DNA of 64,000 nucleotides from Lachnospiraceae bacterium (GCA_015056905.1 SVFI01000004.1:62001-126000); one strand, 5' to 3'; counted from the first letter of the stretch, positions 7,123 through 15,402 are shown. Numbers and translations: made by a program. The notes: a model not told the origin generated them from the sequence alone.

Positions 7123-8379
7123 CTATTCTTCTTCCTCTTCCTCCGGTTCCCCGACAAGAAGCTGTACCTTTTCCACTCGTTTACCGTTCATTTCCGTCAC
7201 GGTAATCTTCAGATTCTTATATTCAAAGCTGTCACCGACTTCCGGAACACGTCCGAGCACATCCATCGCCCATCCGCTGACCGTCTGCACATCAAGCTCA
7301 TCATTCATGTCGAGTTCTTCAAAAACGGAATCTACATTGGTCGTTCCGAGAATCGTATATTCTTCATCGGAAACCTTCACGATTTCATGTGTCACCTCGT
7401 CATGCTCATCCCAGATTTCACCGACAATTTCTTCAATAATATCCTCGAGCGTAACAATTCCGACCGTTCCGCCGTACTCATCCAAAACAACCGCAATATG
7501 TAATTTTTCCTGCTGAAGTTCTTTTAAAAGCTCGTCAATCTTCTTGGTTTTCGTCGTAAAGAGCGCCGGTCTTACACATGCATCAATGCTCTTGCTTGTG
7601 CGATATACATGATTGTGAAAATCTTTCTGATAAATGATTCCGACAATGTGGTCAATCGTATCCTCATAGAGAGGAAGTCTTGAATATCCTGTCTCTGCAA
7701 AAATCTCTGCAATCTCTTCCTTCGTTGCCTTCGTAGATACACCTGTAATATCAATTCGCGGTGTCAGAACATCCATTGCCTCCTGTTCGGAGAACTCAAT
7801 CGCACTGCGGATCAGCGTACTTTCTTCCTCGTCGATTCCGCCTTCCTGCTCAGCTTCCTCGACAATCGTAATCAGCTCTTCTTCTGTGATCGATGGATTA
7901 TCATTCGATTTTACAATCTTGGATAATAATTTTTTCCAGAGTCCGAACAGATAGTTAAACGGTGTCAACACAATAATAAGACAACGAAGAAGCGGTGCAG
8001 AAAACATCGCAAACTTCTCCGGATGTTCTTTCGCAATACTTTTTGGTGTGACTTCACCAAACACGAGAACTACAATGGTAAGAACCACCGTTGAGACGCT
8101 AGGTCCGATTTCTTCCCCGAGAAGACTTACAAAAAGTATCGTGGCCAATGATGCTGATAAAATATTTACAATGTTATTACCGATTAAGATGGTAGACAGC
8201 AGGCTGTCGTAATTCTCTGAAAGCTTAAGTACGAGCTTAGCTTTCTTGTTTCCCTTTTCTGCCATATTCTTAACACGGATACGGTTCAGCGATGAAAAAG
8301 CTGTCTCCGTCGCCGAAAAATATCCGGACATAATAATACAGAAAATAATAACTAATAGTGATGCGGTATCGCTTTGCAT
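7123..8379 (-). CDS. CNNM/CorC (HlyC/TlyC-type) divalent-metal transporter
   Basis: A 418-residue membrane protein with the full family architecture: a CNNM (DUF21) transmembrane domain at about residues 1-185, a CBS pair at about 205-325 (MDVLTPRIDITGVS..., IAVVLDEYGGTVGIVTLEDI), and a C-terminal CorC_HlyC domain. Relatives are linked to Mg2+ or Co2+ export or exchange and Mg2+ resistance (for example MpfA, YhdP); old hemolysin names are misleading. AAAGGAGTTTT provides the ribosome binding site. The gene is preceded by a leader ORF and an intrinsic terminator, so transcription probably depends on attenuation. The downstream genes 6682-7107 and 5848-6651 belong to the same unit. Confidence 0.9.
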   Translation of the reverse strand: MQSDTASLLVIIFCIIMSGYFSATETAFSSLNRIRVKNMAEKGNKKAKLVLKLSENYDSLLSTILIGNNIVNILSASLATILFVSLLGEEIGPSVSTVVLTIVVLVFGEVTPKSIAKEHPEKFAMFSAPLLRCLIIVLTPFNYLFGLWKKLLSKIVKSNDNPSITEEELITIVEEAEQEGGIDEEESTLIRSAIEFSEQEAMDVLTPRIDITGVSTKATKEEIAEIFAETGYSRLPLYEDTIDHIVGIIYQKDFHNHVYRTSKSIDACVRPALFTTKTKKIDELLKELQQEKLHIAVVLDEYGGTVGIVTLEDIIEEIVGEIWDEHDEVTHEIVKVSDEEYTILGTTNVDSVFEELDMNDELDVQTVSGWAMDVLGRVPEVGDSFEYKNLKITVTEMNGKRVEKVQLLVGEPEEEEEE

Positions 8380-8423
8380 GATAAATCAAAAACTCCTTTC
8401 AATGTAAAAAAAGACAACAAAAA

Positions 8424-8455
8424 GCATAGCCTGCACTAAAAAGTCCCGGCTATGC
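8424..8455 (-). terminator. Attenuator-type terminator in the CNNM leader
   Basis: Perfect 8-bp stem GCATAGCC / GGCTATGC (- strand) followed by TTTTTGTTG and, further on, a second run of seven T. It lies 45 bp upstream of the CNNM start codon. The 16-base loop contains the TAG stop of the 28-codon leader ORF, so a ribosome finishing that ORF would cover the stem. It could also simply end the upstream NUDIX transcript, but a good promoter lies between the two. Confidence 0.75.
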
Positions 8456-8522
8456 CCTCAATATTTCTTATAATAAAAGTACAATACTGTGCAGTATTCG
8501 TATTACTGTCACCGTCGTCCAT
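8436..8522 (-). CDS. 28-residue leader peptide upstream of CNNM transporter
   Basis: A short ORF with a strong ribosome binding site (TTGGAGGAATAGAA before ATG). The peptide starts MDDGDSNTNTAQY, has a hydrophobic middle (CTFII) and ends GIAGTF. The last codons form the 5' arm of the terminator at 8424-8455, and TAG is in its loop. An internal hairpin AATACTG/CAGTATT (8483-8498) lies within the ORF. This is the layout of a transcription-attenuation leader. Acidic residues right after the start codon are known to destabilise E. coli ribosomes when Mg2+ is low, which fits a metal transporter gene downstream. The ORF and hairpin are seen; regulation is inferred. Confidence 0.6.
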   Translation of the reverse strand: MDDGDSNTNTAQYCTFIIRNIEGIAGTF

Positions 8523-8550
8523 TTCTATTCCTCCAATTACTAATGCATAC

Positions 8551-8579
8551 ATTATATGCCATTCTTTCCGCGGAATCAA
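8551..8579 (-). promoter_or_regulatory. Promoter of leader peptide and CNNM operon
   Basis: On the - strand TTGATT (8579-8574), a 17-bp spacer and TATAAT (8556-8551). It lies after the NUDIX stop, so the leader ORF and CNNM operon have their own start, near 8544. Confidence 0.75.
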
Positions 8580-8601
8580 GCCCTGATTTCCGCATTCATC
8601 A

Positions 8602-9087
8602 TCAGTTTACAGGAAATTCACACTTTGATTCCACTAAATTTTCCCCTTCGTATCGAAGTTTTAAAGAGAAAAACCGCTCCTCCGTCTGCAACAGGCGCAA
8701 GAAAATTTTGTCACCCTCCCATAAATGCAAATTCTCTATTTCGCTCTTCGGAACCCATAAAAGTTCCCCTTCCGCGCAAGCATCCATTCGCTCCTTGGAG
8801 AGCTCTCCCTCATATTCGTCTGCTGTGTAAAGAAACATGTATTCTGAGCCCCACTCATCCGAAATGAAGGTAATTACACCTCGAAGCCGATATGAACTCA
8901 GCGTCAAACCTGTCTCTTCCTTTACCTCCCGGAGCAAACACTCCTCCGGCGTTTCGCCTTCCTCAAACTTTCCGCCGACACCGATCCATTTATCTTTGTT
9001 TAAATCATTTTCTTTCTTGATGCGGTGCAGCATCAAATAGCTGTCATCCTTCTCAATGTAACAAAGCGTTGTCATCACGTGCTTCAT
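8602..9087 (-). CDS. NUDIX hydrolase, 8-oxo-dGTP diphosphatase-like
   Basis: A 161-residue NUDIX protein; the family hydrolyses nucleoside diphosphates linked to another group, and this length and sequence resemble MutT-type 8-oxo-dGTPases. The NUDIX box is complete: GKFEEGETPEECLLREVKEE, continuing TGL (residues about 39-61). The start MKHVMTTLCYIEKDD follows GGGAGATGGAAAT; a longer frame upstream lies within the MATE gene and is not used. The start overlaps the MATE gene end by 35 bp, which suggests coupled translation. Substrate is not proven by sequence. Confidence 0.85.
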   Translation of the reverse strand: MKHVMTTLCYIEKDDSYLMLHRIKKENDLNKDKWIGVGGKFEEGETPEECLLREVKEETGLTLSSYRLRGVITFISDEWGSEYMFLYTADEYEGELSKERMDACAEGELLWVPKSEIENLHLWEGDKIFLRLLQTEERFFSLKLRYEGENLVESKCEFPVN

Positions 9088-10429
9088 ATTTCCATCTCCC
9101 TGAAAAATAAAATACAATACCGATAAAGAACGGCGTAAATCCGGCAAGAGCATCACCCAGCCAGAAACCGTAATGTTTCATATCAAATGCAAGTCCAAAC
9201 AGAAGTGAAAGACCGATACGGAGCACAATTCCGTCCAAAATCGCCGTCGCAAAGTTGACTTTTGTGTTTCCGCTCCCGTTCATTAGCGCATTCATGACAG
9301 CGCGCAGCGCTCCGCCGTAAAACAGCAGGACAGCAATCGGAATATAGCCCATCGCAATCGCAAGCACTTCCGTCTCCTTTGTAAAAATACCGAAAATCGG
9401 CTCCGGAAACAGGATAAATACAATCGAAAATACCGTTGCAATCGACAGGGTAAGTACTGCCAGCTTCTTTAATATCTGTTTTACACGCTCGTTTTTCGCC
9501 GCTGCAATGTTCTGTCCGACCATCGTGGATCCGGCGGTATTCATTGCCATCGAAACGAGATTGCTGATACTTGCCACCTTATTGGCAATTCCCGCAAACG
9601 CCGAAACAACGAGTCCGTACGAATTAATCCATGAGTTGACAAAGAGCTTCGATACCTGAATGGACGCAGATTTTATTGCCATCGGTGTCCCGAGCTTCAC
9701 GAGGTCTGTAAGCATATCTTTATCCCAACAGAAAAAGTCCTTTTTGGTAATCTCCAAAGAAAATTGCTCTTTGTGCTTTGCCAGAAAAACAATGCAGGCA
9801 AGAAAACTGACCGCCTGGCTGACGACCGTTGCAATCGCAGCACCGCTCACACCGAAATCGAGTCCTAAAACAAGCACAACATCCAAAAACAAATTTATCA
9901 CCGCCGCGATTCCGATAAACAGAAATGGATGCTTGGAATCTCCCATACCGCGCAAAATTGCACTCGTCATGTTGTAACCGTATATAAAAACAAGTCCTAT
10001 CATGCATATAATCGAATACGCAAGTGCTCCCTCATACGCTTCCGAAGGCGTATTCATGAGTCGAAGCATCTGATGACGCAGGAAAAAGCCGATGATGCTG
10101 ATGACAACCGCACTCGTGAGCAAAAAACCGCACATCGTTCCGACAAAACGGCCCAATTCTCTTTTTCTTCCAAATCCAATCAATCTCGCAATGAGCACCT
10201 GTCCCGCACTCGCAAATCCCATCGCAATAAAGGTGAGCAGTGCCGTCACGTCTCCGCCGACCGAAACGGCAGAAATTCCCGTTTTTCCGAGTTTGTTACC
10301 CACGATAATCATATCCACCATATTGTAGATAACCTGCAGCAGATTTGATAAAAATATCGGCAGTGAAAACGTAAGCAACTGCTTTGTAATATTTCCCTGT
10401 GTAAAATCCTTTATCTTTGTATCGCTCAT
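9053..10429 (-). CDS. MATE family efflux transporter
   Basis: A 458-residue, 12-segment membrane protein of the MATE family, which exports cationic drugs and metabolites using Na+ or H+ gradients. The N-terminus MSDTKIKDFTQGNITKQLLT, followed by FSLPIFLSNLLQVIYNMVDM, is typical. The frame is open further upstream, but the chosen ATG has AGGTGATAAA before it and fits the family start. A promoter lies just upstream. The 3' end overlaps the NUDIX gene. Substrate unknown. Confidence 0.92.
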   Translation of the reverse strand: MSDTKIKDFTQGNITKQLLTFSLPIFLSNLLQVIYNMVDMIIVGNKLGKTGISAVSVGGDVTALLTFIAMGFASAGQVLIARLIGFGRKRELGRFVGTMCGFLLTSAVVISIIGFFLRHQMLRLMNTPSEAYEGALAYSIICMIGLVFIYGYNMTSAILRGMGDSKHPFLFIGIAAVINLFLDVVLVLGLDFGVSGAAIATVVSQAVSFLACIVFLAKHKEQFSLEITKKDFFCWDKDMLTDLVKLGTPMAIKSASIQVSKLFVNSWINSYGLVVSAFAGIANKVASISNLVSMAMNTAGSTMVGQNIAAAKNERVKQILKKLAVLTLSIATVFSIVFILFPEPIFGIFTKETEVLAIAMGYIPIAVLLFYGGALRAVMNALMNGSGNTKVNFATAILDGIVLRIGLSLLFGLAFDMKHYGFWLGDALAGFTPFFIGIVFYFSGRWKYEARDDNALLH

Positions 10430-10464
10430 TTTATCACCTAAAATCCGATTTGTTTCCGAAAGTA

Positions 10465-10493
10465 AGTATAACACTTTGTTTTTTTCATCGCAA
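10465..10493 (-). promoter_or_regulatory. Promoter of MATE-NUDIX unit
   Basis: On the - strand TTGCGA (10493-10488), a 17-bp spacer and TATACT (10470-10465), about 35 bp before the MATE start. Confidence 0.6.
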
Positions 10494-10549
10494 ATGCTAT
10501 GTTTTCCTTGAAATATCGAAAAAAAGAGAGTAAAATCATCTTGGTGTTG

Positions 10550-10569
10550 TGGTCTAAAATCAAGGACCA
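10550..10569 (+). promoter_or_regulatory. Inverted repeat upstream of MFS gene
   Basis: TGGTC and GACCA separated by 10 bases, ending next to a possible -10 (CATAAT) of the MFS gene. It may be an operator; no regulator is evident. Confidence 0.3.
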
Positions 10570-10610
10570 TAATAAATAAGAAACAGTTTTATAGAGAGGA
10601 CGTAAGAAAA

Positions 10611-11972
10611 ATGAGTGAAAACGCTAAAAAAACAGGTGGCTGGCGTACGAACAAATGGGTCCGCGCTGCAATTCCTGCATTACTTTTGCACTGCAGCATC
10701 GGTACTGTTTACTGCTGGTCAATCTTCAGTCAGGAAATTGCTGACTACATCGGATTTACAAAAGGACAGACAGAATGGGCATTCAGTTTTGCCATCTTCT
10801 TCCTCGGAATGTCAGCAGCATTCTTAGGAAACATTGTTGAAAAAGATATCCACAAATCTTCCTTAATTGCTACGATCTGTTTCGCAGCAGGTATGGCTGG
10901 AACAGGATTCTTTATCTACTACGGCGGATTACATAAAGGAAGCATGGTTTCCTTAATCGGTATTTATATCTGCTACGGTTTGATTATGGGTATCGGTCTC
11001 GGTACAGGTTACCTTTCACCGGTTAAAACGCTTATGCTCTGGTTCCAGGACAGAAAAGGTCTTGCAACAGGTCTTGCGGTTGCAGGTTTCGGAGCAGCCA
11101 AAGCTATCGCTTCCCCGATTATGCAGGGAATGCTCAGCGGACTCGGCGAAGGCGGAATCTACAAAATGTTCTGGATTCTTGCTTGTGTATACTTCGTAAT
11201 GATGTTCGTAGGACACTTACTTCTTAAGAAACCGGACGGATGGCATGAGCCGTCAGCTTCCGGCGAAAAAGGCCCTGGCATTTGGGAAGTTATCAAAACA
11301 AAACCGTTCCTTAACTACCTTGGTATTTGGTTAATGTTCTACATCAACATCACATGTGGTCTTGCCCTGATTTCTCAGGAAAAGATGATTGTAAAATGTC
11401 TCGGTCTTGCAGGCGCTGTAGGAGTCATCTCTACTGTATCTGCTATCTTCAATGCCGGCGGACGTTTAGGTTTCTCAGCTTGGGCTGACACAATGAAAGA
11501 CAGAAATACGATTTACAAACTGATTTTTATCCTGTCTATCGCATTAACAGGTCTTGTAATTTTAACAGGCGGTATTCAGAACGGAGCAGGAAATACATTG
11601 TTAACGATTCTTGTACTTGCACTTATTATGATTGTAAACGCAGGTTACGGCGGAGGTTTCTCCAATGTACCGACACTGCTCTCTGACCACTACGGAATGG
11701 GAAGCATCAGTGCACTTCACGGAATTACATTATCTGCCTGGGCTTTCGCAGGTCTGACAGGTAACCAGCTTGCTTCATGGATTGTAACAAACTTCGGCGA
11801 AGAAGTAGAAGTTGCAGGTAACATGGTAAATCCTGTTGGATACCAGACAGTACTTTATGTAACACTTGCTCTTTACATCGTAGCTCTTTTCTTAAGCTTA
11901 GTATTCGTAAGACCGACAGATAAAGCATTGGAAGCTAAGGCTGCCAAGAAAGCTGCAAAAGAAGCGAAATAA
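10611..11972 (+). CDS. OFA-type major facilitator superfamily antiporter
   Basis: A 453-residue, 12-segment MFS transporter of the oxalate/formate antiporter (OFA) family. Family traits seen: RAAIPALLLHCSIGTVYCWS in the first segment, a conserved G-rich stretch YGLIMGIGLGTGYLSPVKTL in the fourth, and NAGGRLGFSAWAD after the central loop. The positively charged, alanine/lysine-rich tail is cytoplasmic. Members move oxalate, formate or other monocarboxylates; the substrate cannot be set here. GAGAGGACGTAAGAAAA precedes ATG. It is transcribed alone, divergent from MATE and ended by a strong terminator. Codon use looks that of a well-expressed gene. Confidence 0.88.
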   Translation: MSENAKKTGGWRTNKWVRAAIPALLLHCSIGTVYCWSIFSQEIADYIGFTKGQTEWAFSFAIFFLGMSAAFLGNIVEKDIHKSSLIATICFAAGMAGTGFFIYYGGLHKGSMVSLIGIYICYGLIMGIGLGTGYLSPVKTLMLWFQDRKGLATGLAVAGFGAAKAIASPIMQGMLSGLGEGGIYKMFWILACVYFVMMFVGHLLLKKPDGWHEPSASGEKGPGIWEVIKTKPFLNYLGIWLMFYINITCGLALISQEKMIVKCLGLAGAVGVISTVSAIFNAGGRLGFSAWADTMKDRNTIYKLIFILSIALTGLVILTGGIQNGAGNTLLTILVLALIMIVNAGYGGGFSNVPTLLSDHYGMGSISALHGITLSAWAFAGLTGNQLASWIVTNFGEEVEVAGNMVNPVGYQTVLYVTLALYIVALFLSLVFVRPTDKALEAKAAKKAAKEAK

Positions 11973-11990
11973 TTGTATCTTACAATAAAA

Positions 11991-12016
11991 ATACCACGGT
12001 AGGATTACCGTGGTAT
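11991..12016. terminator. Bidirectional intrinsic terminator
   Basis: Perfect 11-bp stem ATACCACGGTA / TACCGTGGTAT with loop GGAT, followed by T7 on the + strand and a T-run on the - strand; it lies between the convergent MFS and EcsC-like genes. Confidence 0.92.
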
Positions 12017-12033
12017 TTTTTTATTACATCTCT

Positions 12034-12819
12034 CTATCTTCTGCCAAGCAAAAATCTCTTGTGATATTTCAGCTGCGCATATTCGGATATGTTTTTCATG
12101 TAAATCACATCGTACGCTCCTCCGACCGCTCCCACAATCGGAATGCCCTGTAAAAACTTCATGTACAAAAGTTCCTTGGAAAGTGCGCCTGCTGCCTTTT
12201 TGCTCTGCTCCTTCCGGTCATACCCTTCCGGAAGATACGGATCCGCGGCAAAATAGTCTATCTCGGCGTTGATGCGCTTTGCTGTCTCGCCATACGACAC
12301 AGCTCCCTCTATAATTTTTAAGATAAAATACTGCTCCTCCTCAGTATCGTAGCGATATCCGTAGCTGAGAGCAATTTCGTAAATACTGCGAAATATCATT
12401 CCGGTAAACAACGGAATGTCCGGAAGTCCGACTCCTACAATTCCCATTCCGATACCAGATACGCCCGAAATCAGTAGATTTTGATTTCCTGATGACTTCG
12501 CTTCCTTAGAAAAAGCCCTGAGAGACTTCCTACTTCTTTCCACTTCATCCACAAAGTTATTTACCGCATATTTTTTCTCTCTTTTGTCTTTCTGATATGT
12601 CTTCTCAATGAGCGTCGTACCTTTTTCAAATATCGTAGAAAACGCCTTCTCAAAAGCCGCATCCATCGTACTCTGCATCTTAGCAGGAACCTTCTGAGCA
12701 AGCATGCTGTTTAACTTGCTGTCTTTTTTTTGCACTCGCTTTTCCAAATACTTTTCTTCTTTTCTGTTTAGGATTTGCCACTCTTTTTCGAGCGGGGTTT
12801 TCCTTTGGAACATTGGCAT
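12034..12819 (-). CDS. EcsC family protein
   Basis: A 261-residue protein of the EcsC family, named after the third gene of the Bacillus ecs locus; molecular function is unknown. Charged helices occupy residues 1-95; the family core follows with ISGVSGIGMGIVGVGLPDIP (about 113-132) and IPIVGAVGGAYDVIYMKNIS near the C-terminus. These glycine-rich stretches are amphipathic rather than clear membrane spans. The ATG with AAGGTG 6 bases upstream is preferred over an in-frame GTG three codons earlier. It stands alone here, without ecsAB. Confidence 0.8.
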   Translation of the reverse strand: MPMFQRKTPLEKEWQILNRKEEKYLEKRVQKKDSKLNSMLAQKVPAKMQSTMDAAFEKAFSTIFEKGTTLIEKTYQKDKREKKYAVNNFVDEVERSRKSLRAFSKEAKSSGNQNLLISGVSGIGMGIVGVGLPDIPLFTGMIFRSIYEIALSYGYRYDTEEEQYFILKIIEGAVSYGETAKRINAEIDYFAADPYLPEGYDRKEQSKKAAGALSKELLYMKFLQGIPIVGAVGGAYDVIYMKNISEYAQLKYHKRFLLGRR

Positions 12820-12951
12820 AGACGTCACCTTATTTTATAAATAATATTATTGGCCTTTCCAAAAACTCTGTCGTAGCATGCACATCATTTTTTAAATCAT
12901 TATAATTTGCTCTAACCGGAGCATTTCTGAAATACCACAAATAGCAAATAG

Positions 12952-12975
12952 GGAGCAGATTTTTAAATCTACTCC
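12952..12975 (-). terminator. Intrinsic terminator after NHLP-like gene
   Basis: 11-bp imperfect stem GGAGCAGATTT / AAATCTACTCC (one G-T type mismatch) with a 2-base loop, 16 bp after the stop of the 72-codon gene. The downstream tract CTATTTGCTATTTG is moderately T-rich. Confidence 0.65.
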
Positions 12976-12990
12976 TGTACATATCCGATC

Positions 12991-13209
12991 TTAGAAAAGC
13001 TTCTTTAACGAACCTACCGCTCCTGAAATCTTATCCCCGGCGATTTTTGCTTTTACACCATCTACTACTTTGTCTACCATACCATCCGGGATATCAATAC
13101 CCGCAAGATTCTCAATGGCTTTTTCAGGATTTTTCTTAAATTCTTCCTTGAAATTGTCATCATCTTTTACTTTTTCTACGATTTCTTCAATCTTTTCTTT
13201 TAAATCCAT
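12991..13209 (-). CDS. Small protein resembling an NHLP/Nif11-type leader
   Basis: A 72-residue protein: a charged helix (MDLKEKIEEIVEKVKDDDNF), then FKKNPEKAIENLAGIDIPDG, a valine-rich segment and a C-terminal GSLKKLF. The block 'NPEKAI..LAGIDIPDGMVDKVV' looks like the conserved part of nitrile-hydratase-like leader peptides (dP..al.e..G..lPegv), which guide modification of ribosomal peptides. No modification enzyme or Gly-Gly core peptide is nearby, so it may instead be a free-standing member of a common Firmicute small-protein family. AAGAAGGAGATTTCACT gives a strong ribosome binding site; a TATAAT lies at about 13242-13247 on the - strand. Confidence 0.7.
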   Translation of the reverse strand: MDLKEKIEEIVEKVKDDDNFKEEFKKNPEKAIENLAGIDIPDGMVDKVVDGVKAKIAGDKISGAVGSLKKLF

Positions 13210-13427
13210 AGTGAAATCTCCTTCTTTATTAAGATATATTAATCATTATACTATAGAGAAAATAAGAGTACCAGTCATTTCTTATTTCAACTGCTTTCCG
13301 AGGACTTGGATAAGAATGCAAAAAACTCTGAACTTTATCCTAACATTACTCAAAATCAACACATGGTTGCTCCATAAACTCCAAACTTATACCTCTTTTC
13401 ACTCAACCATAGGTCAACCACGTAAAA

Positions 13428-13457
13428 AACGGCCTAAACCCTAGGATTTAAGCCGTT
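13428..13457 (-). terminator. Intrinsic terminator of isolated tRNA-Gly
   Basis: 11-bp stem AACGGCCTAAA / TTTAAGCCGTT with one mismatch; on the - strand it is followed by TTTTTTAC. It lies 7 bp after the tRNA 3' end. Confidence 0.8.
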
Positions 13458-13464
13458 CTGCAAG

Positions 13465-13537
13465 AGCGCGAGACGGGACTCGAACCCGCGGCCCCGACCT
13501 TGGCAAGGTCGTGCTCCACCAACTGAGCCACTCGCGC
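13465..13537 (-). tRNA. tRNA-Gly(GCC), isolated copy
   Basis: 73 bases with acceptor stem GCGCGAG/CTCGCGC, discriminator T, anticodon loop TTGCCAA and TTCGAGT in the T arm. CCA is not encoded. It has its own promoter and terminator and is identical, with flanks (82 bp), to the copy at 15330-15402. Confidence 0.97.
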
Positions 13538-13570
13538 ATATTTGCCTCACTTTTCAGCGGGCAAAAAATA

Positions 13571-13599
13571 AATATACTATATCTGTATCTATTTATCAA
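13571..13599 (-). promoter_or_regulatory. Promoter of isolated tRNA-Gly
   Basis: On the - strand TTGATA (13599-13594), a 17-bp spacer and TATATT (13576-13571). With the terminator at 13428-13457, this makes the tRNA an independent transcription unit. Confidence 0.65.
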
Positions 13600-13606
13600 T
13601 TACTTT

Positions 13607-14161
13607 TTATTTTATTGAGGCGGCATAATAGCATACTATCCTATGTTCTGTATCATTAATCAGAATACCAAACTGTCTGCTTCCTGTCCCGCATGGACTA
13701 TAAAGAAGAATCGAATAATCATTAACATCATCTTCTATGACTTCTTCAAACGGTAAGCCAAAAGGAAAATCATCTAAGATATAATCCGGATCATCCTTAT
13801 TTACATCCGAAACTTTCATTCCGTACCAATGCGCATATCCGGATGCTGATTGATTTTCATCCGAAATATCTACAGAATATTCTTTTAATACCGTTTCTTC
13901 ATAGACATTATACGCTTCTTCATTCAATACAAATGAATACAAACAACATTTCATTAACAAACCCTTTTTGTAAGCATAACAAAAATCGTCCGCTTCATCT
14001 GGAATGTCACAAAGGAAATAATTTGGATATTGTCTCTCAAACTCTGCTCTATCACTTCCGACCTGAAGACGCGTGGTATACGATATGTAACAAATAACCA
14101 CCGACAATAAAGACAGACCAATACCCCATTTGATTATACTTTTTCTTTTTTTCTCTGACAT
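13607..14161 (-). CDS. Unrecognised membrane-anchored protein between tRNA-Gly copies
   Basis: A 184-residue protein of no family known to me. A lysine-rich start (MSEKKRKSIIKWG) leads into one membrane segment (IGLSLLSVVICYISYT, residues about 13-30); the rest is an acidic, probably extracytoplasmic domain with cysteines in FLCDIP, DFCYAY and MKCCLYS. GGGAG lies 10 bases before the ATG; a GTG just before it is less likely. It is divergent from the next membrane protein, and both lie between identical tRNA-Gly genes with base composition richer in A+T than the flanks. Confidence 0.65.
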   Translation of the reverse strand: MSEKKRKSIIKWGIGLSLLSVVICYISYTTRLQVGSDRAEFERQYPNYFLCDIPDEADDFCYAYKKGLLMKCCLYSFVLNEEAYNVYEETVLKEYSVDISDENQSASGYAHWYGMKVSDVNKDDPDYILDDFPFGLPFEEVIEDDVNDYSILLYSPCGTGSRQFGILINDTEHRIVCYYAASIK

Positions 14162-14333
14162 CACAAATACGCTCCCACTACGTTTTGTATCGTTTTAATT
14201 TTAGCCCAACAGTGGTATTTCAACAAGTTTTATAACACTGCCGTTGCGAATAATAGATATCATGTTGTATACTAAAGATATGTTATTTTTGTACATTTTA
14301 TAGTATGATCATTTCAAAAAGGAGAACTGTGTG

Positions 14334-15242
14334 ATGAATGATCAAATGCCGATAGATACAAATGCAATAAAAAGCTCTATGTTATACAAAATCTTTGTAA
14401 CTGTGTCTATTATGATATGTCTGTTTCTATTTCCTTCTATAAATACAAAGATTTCCGAACACAAAAATCAAATAGCCCTTTTGGTTTGGTCTGTTTCAGT
14501 TATATATATTACTCTGCTGATTATATTGATTGTAAGGAAAACCAATCATAAAGGAGTTTATTATCCGCTATCCTTATTTACTTTGATTGCTCTAACCTTT
14601 AACCTGGGTGCTATATATCTCCCGGGGAGTGCAATAATTTGGTATTTGCTTGCCCTGTCTTACCCATTAATCGGACTTATGGTTGTTTTAGGATTAATTG
14701 GACATCACTTGGATCATAATAGCTTAACAAAGAAAAAGCTTGGTACTATTTTAGGTTCTTTTCTGGCAATTATGGCACTGATATTGTTGATGAATACAGT
14801 AACAAATTTTATACATTCTTTAAATCAAAATAAATTATATAACGATGCCCAACTATCACCTGATGAATATACAAAAACCAAGAATGAAATCATGGAACAA
14901 TTGAATAATTTGCTTGATAACAATTTGTTTTGTGTATATGAAATAGAGCTTAATGAAGATTGTAGTAAAATTATAGATATAGAATTATTGGTTATATCTG
15001 AGAATGTTCCTGATAATGAAATAGATTTTTGTAATAAAATAATAGATTCCTATACCAGCATTCAAGGATTATTGAATACATATGAATATACTTCTGATAT
15101 CATTCATTTTGAATTTACAAATAAGAATCCATTCGCCAAAGCGGACTCCACTTTTTACCAAGAGAGCGGATATATACGCGAAGAGGTGACATCATATTAT
15201 ATATATTTAAATCCGTCTCCAATAGAATTCCGGAAAAAATGA
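14334..15242 (+). CDS. Unrecognised multi-pass membrane protein, A+T-rich
   Basis: A 302-residue protein with about five hydrophobic segments in residues 15-155 (for example MLYKIFVTVSIMICLFLFP, IALLVWSVSVIYITLLIILI, LGTILGSFLAIMALILLM) and a soluble C-terminal half of about 140 residues. AAAGGAGAACTGTGTG precedes the ATG. The coding sequence is visibly much richer in A and T than the genes around it and uses A/T-ending codons, which suggests acquisition. No family recognised. It ends 50 bp before a terminator shared with the tRNA cluster. Confidence 0.7.
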   Translation: MNDQMPIDTNAIKSSMLYKIFVTVSIMICLFLFPSINTKISEHKNQIALLVWSVSVIYITLLIILIVRKTNHKGVYYPLSLFTLIALTFNLGAIYLPGSAIIWYLLALSYPLIGLMVVLGLIGHHLDHNSLTKKKLGTILGSFLAIMALILLMNTVTNFIHSLNQNKLYNDAQLSPDEYTKTKNEIMEQLNNLLDNNLFCVYEIELNEDCSKIIDIELLVISENVPDNEIDFCNKIIDSYTSIQGLLNTYEYTSDIIHFEFTNKNPFAKADSTFYQESGYIREEVTSYYIYLNPSPIEFRKK

Positions 15243-15292
15243 TGATTTTTTCACCTTCATGGCACGGATGTGCCTCGATCACATAAAAAAAT

Positions 15293-15309
15293 GACATCCA
15301 TCGGATGTC
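15293..15309. terminator. Bidirectional terminator of tRNA cluster and 14334-15242 gene
   Basis: Perfect 7-bp stem GACATCC / GGATGTC with a 3-base loop, flanked by A-runs on the left and T7 on the right, so U-tracts arise on both strands. Confidence 0.85.
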
Positions 15310-15329
15310 TTTTTTTCATATAACCTGAG

Positions 15330-15402
15330 AGCGCGAGACGGGACTCGAACCCGCGGCCCCGACCTTGGCAAGGTCGTGCTCCACCAACTGAGCCACTCGC
15401 GC
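15330..15402 (-). tRNA. tRNA-Gly(GCC), cluster copy
   Basis: Identical to the tRNA at 13465-13537, anticodon GCC in loop TTGCCAA, 73 bases without CCA. Last gene of a Phe-Gly-Gly cluster read on the - strand. Confidence 0.97.
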
